Below are positions 1 through 8,695 of a stretch of 64,000 bases of DNA, piece by piece. Origin of the DNA: Niallia sp. FSL W8-0635 (GTDB lineage Bacteria; Bacillota; Bacilli; Bacillales; Cytobacillaceae); contig NZ_JBBOYD010000001.1 in the NCBI RefSeq assembly GCF_038007965.1, positions 3,946,501 through 4,010,500 of the forward strand, read 5' to 3'. Both the position numbers and the translations under genes were made by a program. The stretch's first letter is position 1, and the number at the start of each line of letters is the position of its first letter. The notes beneath the pieces are model-generated. The model did no database searches and was not told where the DNA came from. It worked only from the letters and a program-made list of their open reading frames with translations.

Positions 1-1157
1 ATAAACAGGAGGGATTCATCATAAGAAAAATTCGGGTTATTATTCTTATTCCATAAGTCTGTTAATTGATAAATCAAAAGAGTAAGATTGTTTTTTATTA
101 GTTGAGGGTGCAAACATTTCCGATGAAATTCATCGTATATTTCTTTAACGATAACGTTTATTTTTTTCTCATTATTTTCTGAAATACTATCGATATATTG
201 ATTTATTGTTTTTTGAGATAAGTGATATTGCTCTATAGTAAATGCCGGTATATTATCACAATAGATTATTGATTTATCTGCACAGTAAAAATATTCATAT
301 TCTTTTCCTAAAACTACTTTATTATAGGAATCAGTTATTTCTTCTATTTTCTCTACTGTATTTCCGATATACATTTTCACCTTGAACGGAACTTCTCTAA
401 GTAAACTTCTTTGTAGCTTCTCTATATAATTCGCTCTATAAACCTCCGAACGATTGCATTGCCATACAACACTTACCGAGTATTCCATATTTGTATTTTC
501 TATATCATAAAGAATAATAAAATTCTCTTCCTGCACCATTTTTTCTATTACTTTATACAGCACATTTCTCCATTCCTTCTTTTCATCTATCGTAACACTT
601 TCCTGCTTATTTCCTTGTACAACATCTATATTAATGAAGGTATAGTTTTTAAATTTTCCATACTTTCCTTTGATAAACTCGATATCCTTTGAAGTAAATT
701 TATCATATAAAATATTTTTTAAATGATAATCAATAATTGCCTTGTTCTTTTTTTCTTCCTCTTTTTCTTTTCTCTTTAGTACTATAAATCGTTTGTTAAT
801 GGTTTCTAATAAATCGATTAACTCCTCTTCCTGTATTGGCTTTAACAAGTAATCAGTGACCCTATATTGAATAGCTTTCTTCGCATATTCAAATTCATAA
901 TATCCACTTAAGATTACAAATCTTATTTCCTTATCGACGTTCTGCTTTACCTGTTTAATTAGTTCTAGTCCGCCCATTACAGGCATTTTTATGTCAGTAA
1001 AAACAATGTCAACTTCATAGTCTCGAATAATTTGAAGAGCATCTTCTCCATTTCCGGCTTCATAACAAATTTCAAAACCATAGTTTCCCCAGTCAATCAT
1101 GACTTTAATTCCCTCCCGAATATATGGTTCATCATCAACAATAAGGACTTTTAACAT
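1..1157 (-). CDS. YesN-like response regulator (AraC type), C-terminus cut by window edge
   Basis: The frame opens at ATG 1157, nine bases after the ribosome binding site GGGGGA, and runs off the window at base 1, so about 385 residues are visible. The N-terminus (MLKVLIVDDEPYIREGIKVM) is a receiver domain with the acidic pair DDE and phospho-acceptor Asp in the context VFTDIKMPVMGG. The long middle region is typical of YesN-family regulators, whose AraC-type DNA-binding domain is at the C-terminus, here outside the window. It lies 111 bases after the YesM-like kinase and is the last visible gene of the xylo-oligosaccharide operon. It probably activates that operon. The frame has no stop inside the window, so the family call is firm and the total length unknown. 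Confidence 0.88.
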   Translation of the reverse strand, partial: MLKVLIVDDEPYIREGIKVMIDWGNYGFEICYEAGNGEDALQIIRDYEVDIVFTDIKMPVMGGLELIKQVKQNVDKEIRFVILSGYYEFEYAKKAIQYRVTDYLLKPIQEEELIDLLETINKRFIVLKRKEKEEEKKNKAIIDYHLKNILYDKFTSKDIEFIKGKYGKFKNYTFINIDVVQGNKQESVTIDEKKEWRNVLYKVIEKMVQEENFIILYDIENTNMEYSVSVVWQCNRSEVYRANYIEKLQRSLLREVPFKVKMYIGNTVEKIEEITDSYNKVVLGKEYEYFYCADKSIIYCDNIPAFTIEQYHLSQKTINQYIDSISENNEKKINVIVKEIYDEFHRKCLHPQLIKNNLTLLIYQLTDLWNKNNNPNFSYDESLLF

Positions 1158-1268
1158 TATTTATTCCCCCTAAAAAATGACCTTTTTCCCATTCAGTAAG
1201 AATTGATGAAAGAAACACTAAACGAAAAGCAAATAACACCGACCTTGTCATATTTTGTAGAGCATTCA

Positions 1269-3083
1269 CTATATAATCGGCAACTTAATGTACACTTCTG
1301 TTCCCGTGTAATTCTGACTTTCAATTTCTAATTCCCCCTCCTCTTGATAATGCATTTTTAATCGTAAATAGGCATTTAAGATTCCTGTGCTTTCTTCCCA
1401 ATTGGATGTTGTTAAATCCTTTTTCTCTAGGACTTCTCTTATCTCCATTAATCTCTTTGCATCCATCCCAACACCACTATCTAAAATCTCCATATAAATA
1501 GCATCTTTTTGTGTAGAGACAATAATACTAATCTCCCCTCCGTTTTTCTTTTTCTCTATCCCATGAATACAGGCATTCTCTACAAAAGTTAAGATCAGCA
1601 TTTTTGGAATATAATACGTCTTGCATTCCTCTTCCACATAGATAGAAAAGTTTAATCTATCTACAAAACGGTATTTTTGAATATTCAAGTATCTTTGGAC
1701 ATACGCTAATTCTTCCTCTACAGTGACAAAATAAGAGTCGCTCCATTTGGTCATTCTTCTAAATAACTGTGCTAATTCATTAATAACTGTTGCACTTTCT
1801 CTATCACCATTTAATAAGTTCCTCATTCGAATACTATCTAAAGTATTATAAAGAAAATGTGGATTCACTTGACTTTGAAGTGCGTTTAACTCTGCTTTCG
1901 TTTTTGCTAGTTCTATTTTCTGCTGTTCTCTTTCTTTTTTGTACACTTCACCCAATAATTCATCGATCTTTATCACCATGAAATTATAGCTTCTTATTAA
2001 ATCACCTATTTCATCTTTTCCTTGATTGATATTGATTCTTTCGAATATCCCCTTCTCTACTTTTAATAAATGTTGCTCTGTTAGAGCGATTCTATCTTGA
2101 AAAGACTTATTAATAAGTAAAATAACAAGTGTGGGAAATAGAAAATTAAAGATGATTAATACAAGGAGTACGGTTTTCTTGTTTTCAATTAAATCAAAAA
2201 TATTAGTTTGGTTATTAGATATATAAATATCCCAACGATCATTGATTGCTAGAAAAGAGTCAGAAAGATTAAATCTGGATTTTTCATTTGATTCTAATTT
2301 ACGGAATATGGTATTCTTCTTCTCCGAACCATGATTACTAAAAATAACCTGATCATTATATGCTATTACAATATTATTACTTATATCTTCATTTTTGATA
2401 TTTGCCAATAATCGATAATAATTAATATTTATTTTTACAATACTTTGATATCCATTGCTTCCATTTGGCAATTCTCTTATAAAACTGATCGTTCGATTCG
2501 ATTCTAGCTTTGGAGGGAACTGCTTATTCTCTTCATAATAAGGATATAAAATCATATTCTGATTATTCTCTTTGTAAATTTTATACCAATTCGTATTCTC
2601 GACCGCTCGCAAATCCCAAAAAACCCCGCCGTTAATAATAGTTGGATTAGTAGTATATATTTCTATGCTTTCCAAAGCTTGCGATACATAAAAATTATTA
2701 ATGATATTTCCTTGAACAAGCGAAATATAGTCACTATAATAATCTACATTATCCTTATACTTTTTTTGAAGAAATTCATTGATATTTAAATCTCTACTAA
2801 TATAATTGGATACTTCCGTAATTTCGTTTAAACTCTCATTAAGATGATACTTCAGCCGTTCTATCGTAATTTCCATCGATTTATTTTTTTGGATATTCTC
2901 ATTTTCTCGAATGGAATGAATAATGACTAAATTGGTAAGAACGATAGGAATCACTACAGCTAATAGATAGATTAGGAACATTTTTTTCTTTATTTTGATG
3001 TTATTCAGAAGCAAAGCAAGCAAGTTCTTTTCCCATCCTTCCAAACCAAGCTCCACGCAAAAAGTAAAGCTAAAGGCTATCAT
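1269..3083 (-). CDS. YesM-like sensor histidine kinase
   Basis: This is a membrane sensor kinase of the His_kinase (PF06580)/HATPase class. A transmembrane segment (MFLIYLLAVVIPIVLTNLVI) comes first, then an extracytoplasmic sensor region of about 230 residues, a second membrane helix, a HAMP-like linker, the phospho-acceptor motif SQVNPHFLYNTLDS and an ATP-binding domain (VENACIHGIEKK, DSGVGMD). It pairs with the response regulator downstream. The start is uncertain: ATG 3083 has no ribosome binding site and adds about 20 unusual residues. A TTG at 3023, preceded by GGAAGG and GGGAAAAG, would give an N-terminus more like the family. Its place after two xylan-degrading enzymes suggests it senses xylo-oligosaccharides; the ligand is an inference. 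Confidence 0.9.
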   Translation of the reverse strand: MIAFSFTFCVELGLEGWEKNLLALLLNNIKIKKKMFLIYLLAVVIPIVLTNLVIIHSIRENENIQKNKSMEITIERLKYHLNESLNEITEVSNYISRDLNINEFLQKKYKDNVDYYSDYISLVQGNIINNFYVSQALESIEIYTTNPTIINGGVFWDLRAVENTNWYKIYKENNQNMILYPYYEENKQFPPKLESNRTISFIRELPNGSNGYQSIVKININYYRLLANIKNEDISNNIVIAYNDQVIFSNHGSEKKNTIFRKLESNEKSRFNLSDSFLAINDRWDIYISNNQTNIFDLIENKKTVLLVLIIFNFLFPTLVILLINKSFQDRIALTEQHLLKVEKGIFERININQGKDEIGDLIRSYNFMVIKIDELLGEVYKKEREQQKIELAKTKAELNALQSQVNPHFLYNTLDSIRMRNLLNGDRESATVINELAQLFRRMTKWSDSYFVTVEEELAYVQRYLNIQKYRFVDRLNFSIYVEEECKTYYIPKMLILTFVENACIHGIEKKKNGGEISIIVSTQKDAIYMEILDSGVGMDAKRLMEIREVLEKKDLTTSNWEESTGILNAYLRLKMHYQEEGELEIESQNYTGTEVYIKLPII

Positions 3084-3298
3084 CTGTTGTAATCAGAAGA
3101 AATATTGAACTAGAGAACCTTATATAAATATCATATAGGTTGTAAGCGTATTCTATATTTTATATTCTACCATTTATTCACTATTAGTATATAGAGATTT
3201 TCCCATAAAATCATGAATCCTTGCCATCTATATTGCTATATTCTTGGAGATTCATTTATAAACAGCGCTCAATCCTCCTGCTGCATATCCACAATCTC

Positions 3299-3907
3299 CT
3301 ATTCTTTCTCTTGTAAATAACTAGAAAATATATTTTCCATATAGCGACTTATCATATAGGAGAAAAAAGCAGGAAGGATTACAACTAATATTGGTAATAA
3401 CCATATACTAAATACGAATAACATAAGAAGTATTAATAGAAATAAAGATTTAGGCAAATGGCTAATGGCTAAAATGGCTGCATTTTTCCAAACAATTTTT
3501 AATGGGGATTGAAACCTCGCTATATAGGAGATAGCATAGATAAAGCAACAACATGCCAAAGGGATAAAAAGAAGAAACATGGTTTGCCCTATTATAGTTA
3601 CAACACTTCCATTTGCTTTTGCCCCTAAAAACAGGCTATTGTAATAAAACACAGAAATGGCAGTTGCAAAAAATAACCAAGTAATAGTAGCCTGTTTAAA
3701 GCTATTTTTCATCGCTTTCCAAAACTGCTGAAATATATATCCCTCATCCTCTCTAACAGCATGATGGGCTGCATAATACAATGCAGCCGTTGAAGCCCCA
3801 ATCGTAATGATAGGTAACGAGAATACTGTCCATAGAATACTTAAATATAATAAATTGGCTACCTTTGTCAATCTTCTCATATATATTCCATTCATTAATC
3901 TGTTCAT
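3299..3907 (-). CDS. DUF624 family membrane protein (YesL-like)
   Basis: A 202-residue integral membrane protein with several hydrophobic segments (YLSILWTVFSLPIITIGAST, a helix near residue 80, and long C-terminal helices). It belongs to the DUF624/YesL family, whose members sit in Bacillus sugar-ABC operons next to YesM/YesN pairs; the biochemical role is not known. The ATG overlaps the TGA of the GH43 gene (ATGA) and is preceded by AAAGGTGA, which points to translational coupling. A further start (MRRLTKV) ten residues in is possible but lacks a better ribosome binding site. Confidence 0.85.
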   Translation of the reverse strand: MNRLMNGIYMRRLTKVANLLYLSILWTVFSLPIITIGASTAALYYAAHHAVREDEGYIFQQFWKAMKNSFKQATITWLFFATAISVFYYNSLFLGAKANGSVVTIIGQTMFLLFIPLACCCFIYAISYIARFQSPLKIVWKNAAILAISHLPKSLFLLILLMLFVFSIWLLPILVVILPAFFSYMISRYMENIFSSYLQEKE

Positions 3908-5487
3908 ACAGTTTCACCTTTTCTGTTATATGCAAATTCTACTTCCTCATTTACTTGCTCCAACCATTGAAAGTCTGCATAACAACTGTTTATTAATTCC
4001 GATTTACTAGTTACATAAACTCCCATTGTACATCCAACAAATCCCCCTGCTACCTCCGTACTTAAGATATGTGCGTCTATATTCTTCGCCACTTCTATAT
4101 CCTTTCCATCTTCTTGTGAATAATAGAAATGTAGATTTTGACAATCTCCATGTATTTTCAAAATTAGATTACTAGAATCCTCTACTATACGATTTTCCAG
4201 CTTATCTTCCCCATTATAATTTGTTATCACTCTCAGTTCTCTTTTCCCTTCAAATAATCCCGATACAAAGCGAATAGAGTAACGATCATTTTGAAGAATA
4301 ACAAGCCCAGCTTCATCCCCATTTTGTTGAGGAATAAAATTCAGCTTTGTTTTAAGCGTATACCACATGGATTGTTGCCTAACACCTATATAAGAAGGAG
4401 ATGCAATATCTGCGATCGTATGCGATGAAGCGTACATTCTTAACCAACCGTCTTTTTCATTAAAAACATACTTTTCTATATCAGGATTTCTTAAAAATAA
4501 TAATCGCTTATCTAAAGGTTGCTCGAACGGAATTCGGGTATTTACCGTTTCTAATGGAAAAGGTGGCAGCTTGTGCATCTGCTCTTGCGCTAACCTTCCT
4601 AAACCTGGATTAACAACTGGCCAATCATTCTCCCAGACTACTTCTGCTAGAAATGTCTCTCTTCCTAAGTTGCTGTGCCCATCAAAAATACGGCTTGCAA
4701 GACAAGTCATATACCATAGCCCATCTGGTGTCTCCACTAAGTCGCCATGCCCAACGTTACATATAGGATAATCACGCCCAAGATGTCTATGTGTAAGAAT
4801 AGGATTACATGGATTTCCTATATAAGGACCATCAATTTTCTCACTTCTTGCAATCGTGACACAATGTTCAAATGAAGTGCCGCCTTCTGCAATCATTAAA
4901 TAATAATATCCATTCCGCTTATATAAATGTGGTCCTTCTGGCCATATTGCATCTCTTAGAGCGCCTTTCCAAAGTTTTGTACTAACCCCTATCAACTTCA
5001 TAGAGTTTGGATCTAATTCCTGTAACCACACCTCCCAATCTCCATTGTATCGAACACCTTTTGGATTAGGTCTTGTCCCCACATAATAGCATTTTCCATC
5101 TGTATCAAAGAATAGACTTGGATCGATTCCTTCTGCTCCTTCTAAATAATAAGGATCTGACCAAGGTCCTCTTGGATCTGTTGCTGTCACAATAAAATTT
5201 CCACCCTTTGGAACATTCGTAGTTATCATATAGAAAGTTCCATTATTGTATCTAATGGATGGGGCAAATATCCCTTGAGAATGTGTAACATCTGATAGAG
5301 GAAGCTGCGATTTTCGGTCCAGTATATTTCCGATTAACTCCCAGTTAACAAGGTCCTTACTATGATAAATCGGCACACCAGGAAAATAAGAAAAAGTAGA
5401 AGTGACCAAATAATAATTGTCTCCAACTACACAAATAGATGGATCTGGCGAAAATCCTTTTAAAATTGGATTCTGAAAAGTCTGCAC
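3904..5487 (-). CDS. Glycoside hydrolase family 43 (beta-xylosidase / arabinofuranosidase)
   Basis: A 527-residue GH43 enzyme. The five-bladed propeller domain covers about residues 1-310, with the expected catalytic triad visible: base Asp15 (GFSPDPS), Asp122 (EGIDPSLFF) and acid Glu184 (IWPEGPHLY). The remaining C-terminal part is a beta-sandwich, as in GH43 beta-xylosidases of the XynB type. There is no signal peptide, so it acts in the cytoplasm on imported xylo-oligosaccharides. It starts at GTG 5487 after GAAGGGATG and overlaps yesL by four bases. The neighbouring GH8 exo-oligoxylanase supports a xylosidase role; an arabinofuranosidase activity cannot be excluded from sequence. Confidence 0.92.
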   Translation of the reverse strand: MQTFQNPILKGFSPDPSICVVGDNYYLVTSTFSYFPGVPIYHSKDLVNWELIGNILDRKSQLPLSDVTHSQGIFAPSIRYNNGTFYMITTNVPKGGNFIVTATDPRGPWSDPYYLEGAEGIDPSLFFDTDGKCYYVGTRPNPKGVRYNGDWEVWLQELDPNSMKLIGVSTKLWKGALRDAIWPEGPHLYKRNGYYYLMIAEGGTSFEHCVTIARSEKIDGPYIGNPCNPILTHRHLGRDYPICNVGHGDLVETPDGLWYMTCLASRIFDGHSNLGRETFLAEVVWENDWPVVNPGLGRLAQEQMHKLPPFPLETVNTRIPFEQPLDKRLLFLRNPDIEKYVFNEKDGWLRMYASSHTIADIASPSYIGVRQQSMWYTLKTKLNFIPQQNGDEAGLVILQNDRYSIRFVSGLFEGKRELRVITNYNGEDKLENRIVEDSSNLILKIHGDCQNLHFYYSQEDGKDIEVAKNIDAHILSTEVAGGFVGCTMGVYVTSKSELINSCYADFQWLEQVNEEVEFAYNRKGETV

Positions 5488-5518
5488 TTGCTAATCATCC
5501 CTTCTTTCAAAAATAACA

Positions 5519-6649
5519 TTACCAAATTCTATAATTTCCACTTAACGCCAAAAACGCAAAGCTATAAAGAAAGTTATCATAATATCTGCGATCTCCCGTT
5601 CTAAGTGGAGTATCCCAAAACTTCTCTACACATTCTCTCGCATAATCGAATTTTCCTTCTGTTGCAAGGGAACCCATTGCATTTGTTGCCAATAATCCAA
5701 CGGGATGTAATACCCTCTGCTCCACCTTTGTTCCATCTATAGCATAAACGTAATCCTCTTCTCCTTTGACTGTTTCACAAAAGAATTTTTGAATCTTTGC
5801 CACACAATTTCTTAAATCTTCATCTTTGCCAAACCATTCATAATCAAGACCAATATTAGCCGCTACTCGATACGAATCACTATAAAAATAGAAATGCTCA
5901 CTGTCATAATAAGGGTTTCCATCATAATCAGCGTATTCTGCCGTAAGCCCCGTAACTGGATGGCAGGCCTTTAGCAAATAGCATCTACTCGCTTCAGCTG
6001 CTCCCTTCCAAAAGTCACGATCTTCTTCATTTGCCCATAAGGAAAAGAGCTCATAAAAGTGCGGTAAATGATAGGAAGGATCAGAGTATTCTACTTCTGG
6101 AATAAACTTGATAAGCTTATTTTCAGGATTCCACATTGGGAAACCATCATTGTTTTCTCCTTTATGGATACAATAGTGGAGAATATCTTTCGCTTCTTTT
6201 GAATACTCAAAGATTCCGTCTCCATCTCCCCAGCGATGCGAAGCAAAAAATAATGCCATTGCGAAAAATTCTTCTCCATCTGGAGCTGGTCCATAAGCAT
6301 TTTTCACTCCTTCAGGTGAAACAGACCATGCAAAGTAGTTAGCGTGAAGTCCAGAATCCATCCACATATACGTTTTTGTCCATTTCCACAACCGATCAAA
6401 TACTTCCTTTTGATCTAATTGCACACTTAACATCATTGCATAAGACATACCTTCTGTCCTTACATCGTTATTCCCCGTATCCATCACATATCCCATCTGG
6501 TTGTCCGTTTCATAATAAATACGTTCATCTTCCTTTCCAAAAAATAATGTTTGCCAAATGAGTGCTAAACGATCGTTAATTTCCTCTTTCTGGTAACCAT
6601 ATTTTTTAAATAAATTAGTATATTCCCCCGTCTGAAATGCTGTTCCCAT
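5519..6649 (-). CDS. Reducing-end xylose-releasing exo-oligoxylanase, GH8 (Rex8A-like)
   Basis: A 376-residue cytoplasmic GH8 enzyme that closely resembles the Bacillus halodurans Rex enzyme (EC 3.2.1.156), which removes xylose from the reducing end of xylo-oligosaccharides. The general acid Glu66 is in DVRTEGMSY, the proposed base Asp258 in FYSDSYR, and Asp124 in PAPDGEE; the stretch KFIPEVEYSDPSYHLPHFYE is also diagnostic. Length matches the family and no signal peptide is present. It lies between the permease genes and the GH43 gene. The purine-rich GGAAGTGA is about 20 bases before the ATG and sits in the loop of a small hairpin (6663-6681), an unusual leader. Confidence 0.93.
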   Translation of the reverse strand: MGTAFQTGEYTNLFKKYGYQKEEINDRLALIWQTLFFGKEDERIYYETDNQMGYVMDTGNNDVRTEGMSYAMMLSVQLDQKEVFDRLWKWTKTYMWMDSGLHANYFAWSVSPEGVKNAYGPAPDGEEFFAMALFFASHRWGDGDGIFEYSKEAKDILHYCIHKGENNDGFPMWNPENKLIKFIPEVEYSDPSYHLPHFYELFSLWANEEDRDFWKGAAEASRCYLLKACHPVTGLTAEYADYDGNPYYDSEHFYFYSDSYRVAANIGLDYEWFGKDEDLRNCVAKIQKFFCETVKGEEDYVYAIDGTKVEQRVLHPVGLLATNAMGSLATEGKFDYARECVEKFWDTPLRTGDRRYYDNFLYSFAFLALSGNYRIW

Positions 6650-6717
6650 ATTAATCTACCGAACTATCACTTCCTGATAGTAAGGCAGTTCACCTCCATC
6701 ATTTATTTTTAACGTCT

Positions 6718-7599
6718 TTATTCTTTTACTCCACCTATTGTTAGTCCACTCATAAAATACTTTTGTAAGAAGGGATAAAGACAAACAATCGGTAATGCCG
6801 TAATAATTGTGGTTGCCGCCCGTATCGATGTAGGAGTAACCATAGAAGATGAGTTTTTCATAGAATCTACATTTGCACCTTGGCTTGTCACAGAAGAAAG
6901 CAGTTTCATTAATTCATATTGTAACGTGGTCAATCGATCATTAAATCCGTTGTATAGCATGGCATCGAACCAAGAGTTCCATTGGTATACTGCTATAAAT
7001 AACGCAACTGTTGCTAAAACTGGTTTACATAGTGGCATAATTATACTTATGAAAATTCTAAAATGGGATGCACCATCCATTTTGGCAGATTCCACTAAAC
7101 TTTCCGGTAATCCATTAATATACGTACGGATAACCAACATATTAAAAGCACTTATCATTCCTGGAATAATATATACCCAAAAGCTATTTAACAATCCTAA
7201 TTTACTCATCAAAAGATAATTCGGAATCAATCCCGCATTTAAATACATAGTAAAGATATAGAGCAATGTAATAGACTTTCTAAATACAAATTCCTTTCTA
7301 CTTAATATATACGCTAAAAGAGCTGTCAGGAATAATTGAACGATAGTTGCAATGACCGTTCTCGCAACAGTAATTATGGAAGCTTGGATAAGCGTATCTT
7401 TTTTTAATACAGTTATATAGTTTTCAAGTGTTAATTCTCTTGGAAATAGATAGATTCCTCCTTTAATAGAATCTAATCCATCATTAAAGGAAACTGCTAA
7501 TGTGTTTAAAATTGGGTACAAGGTTGCAAGAATAAAAAACAGTAAAAAAATCCATTTTAAAATATCAAAAAGAACATCTGAATAATAGACCTTTTTCAT
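6718..7599 (-). CDS. Carbohydrate ABC transporter permease (LplC/YtcP-like)
   Basis: A 293-residue inner-membrane permease of the MalG/LplC branch (BPD_transp_1) with about six transmembrane segments. The EAA loop that contacts the ATPase reads ESAKMDGASHFRIFISIIMPLCKP. The C-terminus GLTIGGVKE is typical of LplC/YtcP proteins. It starts at ATG 7599 after AAAGGAGGATCG. It is the third gene of the operon, right behind the other permease. No ATP-binding subunit is encoded in this operon, so it probably uses a shared MsmX-type ATPase, as known for other Bacillus oligosaccharide importers. Confidence 0.92.
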   Translation of the reverse strand: MKKVYYSDVLFDILKWIFLLFFILATLYPILNTLAVSFNDGLDSIKGGIYLFPRELTLENYITVLKKDTLIQASIITVARTVIATIVQLFLTALLAYILSRKEFVFRKSITLLYIFTMYLNAGLIPNYLLMSKLGLLNSFWVYIIPGMISAFNMLVIRTYINGLPESLVESAKMDGASHFRIFISIIMPLCKPVLATVALFIAVYQWNSWFDAMLYNGFNDRLTTLQYELMKLLSSVTSQGANVDSMKNSSSMVTPTSIRAATTIITALPIVCLYPFLQKYFMSGLTIGGVKE

Positions 7600-7615
7600 C
7601 GCTCTCGATCCTCCT

Positions 7616-8593
7616 TTAAAATAATCTTTCTTCTCCTGCTACTTTCGCTAAGTGATTGGCAATGAAGATTAAGGTAAGACTAATTATTCCATTAAATATT
7701 CCAGCAGCTGTTGCTAATGAATAGTTATTTAAGCTAATTCCATATTTTAAAACAAAGATATCGATGGTTTGCGATACTCCTTGGACCAATCCATTTCCTA
7801 GTAGATATTGAACTTCAAATCCAGCATTTAATATATTTCCAATATTAATTAACAAGAGTATAAAGATAGTAGGCTTAATACCTGGCAACGTTACATGCCA
7901 AATTCTTCTTAAGCGATTTGCCCCATCAATAGATGCAGCCTCATATTGTTCCTCATTAATTGATGCCATTGCTGCTAAATAAATGATGCTTCCCCATCCA
8001 GTTGATTTCCATACATTTGCAAATCCTACAATCCACCAGAAGTATTTCGGGTCTGCAAAAAAGTTAATGGGTGCATCAATTATGCCAAAAAATAGCAATA
8101 ACTGATTAATAATGCCGGTTTCAGGAGACAATACTTCCATTACGATTCCTGTAACGATAATCCAGGATAAAAAGTGAGGAAGATAAGATACTGTTTGCAT
8201 AAACTTTTTGATCGTTTTATTTCTTACCTCATTTAATAGAAGTGCAAATCCAATGGAAAAAATGAATCCTAGCACTAGGTTTATCATACTCATTGCTAAC
8301 GTATTACGGACTACATTAATAAATGTTGGATCGGAAAAGAGAAATTTAAAATTACTTAACCCCACCCATTCTTGTTCCAATAATCCTCTACCTGGTCGAT
8401 AATTTTGAAAAGCCATTAACCAGCCACTTAGGGGTGCATAATAAAAAATTAATGCATAAATAACAAAAGGGATAGATAATAACACTAATTCCTTTTGTTC
8501 TCTACATTTCTTAAATAATTTTTTTAAAGAACTTACCTTTTTGGGAGATGGCTGAACGACAGTCTCTAATACTACTGGTTTCTCCTGTTGCAC
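7616..8593 (-). CDS. Carbohydrate ABC transporter permease (LplB-like)
   Basis: A 325-residue permease of the MalF/LplB branch. After a basic cytoplasmic N-terminus (about 35 residues) come six membrane helices; the EAA loop is EAASIDGANRLRRIWHVTLPGIKP. It starts at GTG 8593, nine bases after AAAGGTG. It forms the membrane channel with the downstream LplC-like protein for the sugar delivered by the upstream lipoprotein. The substrate is inferred as xylo-oligosaccharides from the GH8 and GH43 genes in the same operon. Confidence 0.92.
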   Translation of the reverse strand: MQQEKPVVLETVVQPSPKKVSSLKKLFKKCREQKELVLLSIPFVIYALIFYYAPLSGWLMAFQNYRPGRGLLEQEWVGLSNFKFLFSDPTFINVVRNTLAMSMINLVLGFIFSIGFALLLNEVRNKTIKKFMQTVSYLPHFLSWIIVTGIVMEVLSPETGIINQLLLFFGIIDAPINFFADPKYFWWIVGFANVWKSTGWGSIIYLAAMASINEEQYEAASIDGANRLRRIWHVTLPGIKPTIFILLLINIGNILNAGFEVQYLLGNGLVQGVSQTIDIFVLKYGISLNNYSLATAAGIFNGIISLTLIFIANHLAKVAGEERLF

Positions 8594-8695
8594 CTTTTAT
8601 CACACCTTTCATTAAAACGAAAAGGGTTGGGAAAACGCCCTTCATTTGGAGTGGAGACCGTATTCCCAATATTCCGTTTAATATTTCCAGTTTTT

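Noticed and set aside
6809..7219. 136-residue open frame antisense to the LplC-like permease
   Set aside because: Shadow of a conserved gene; no family likeness or ribosome binding site.
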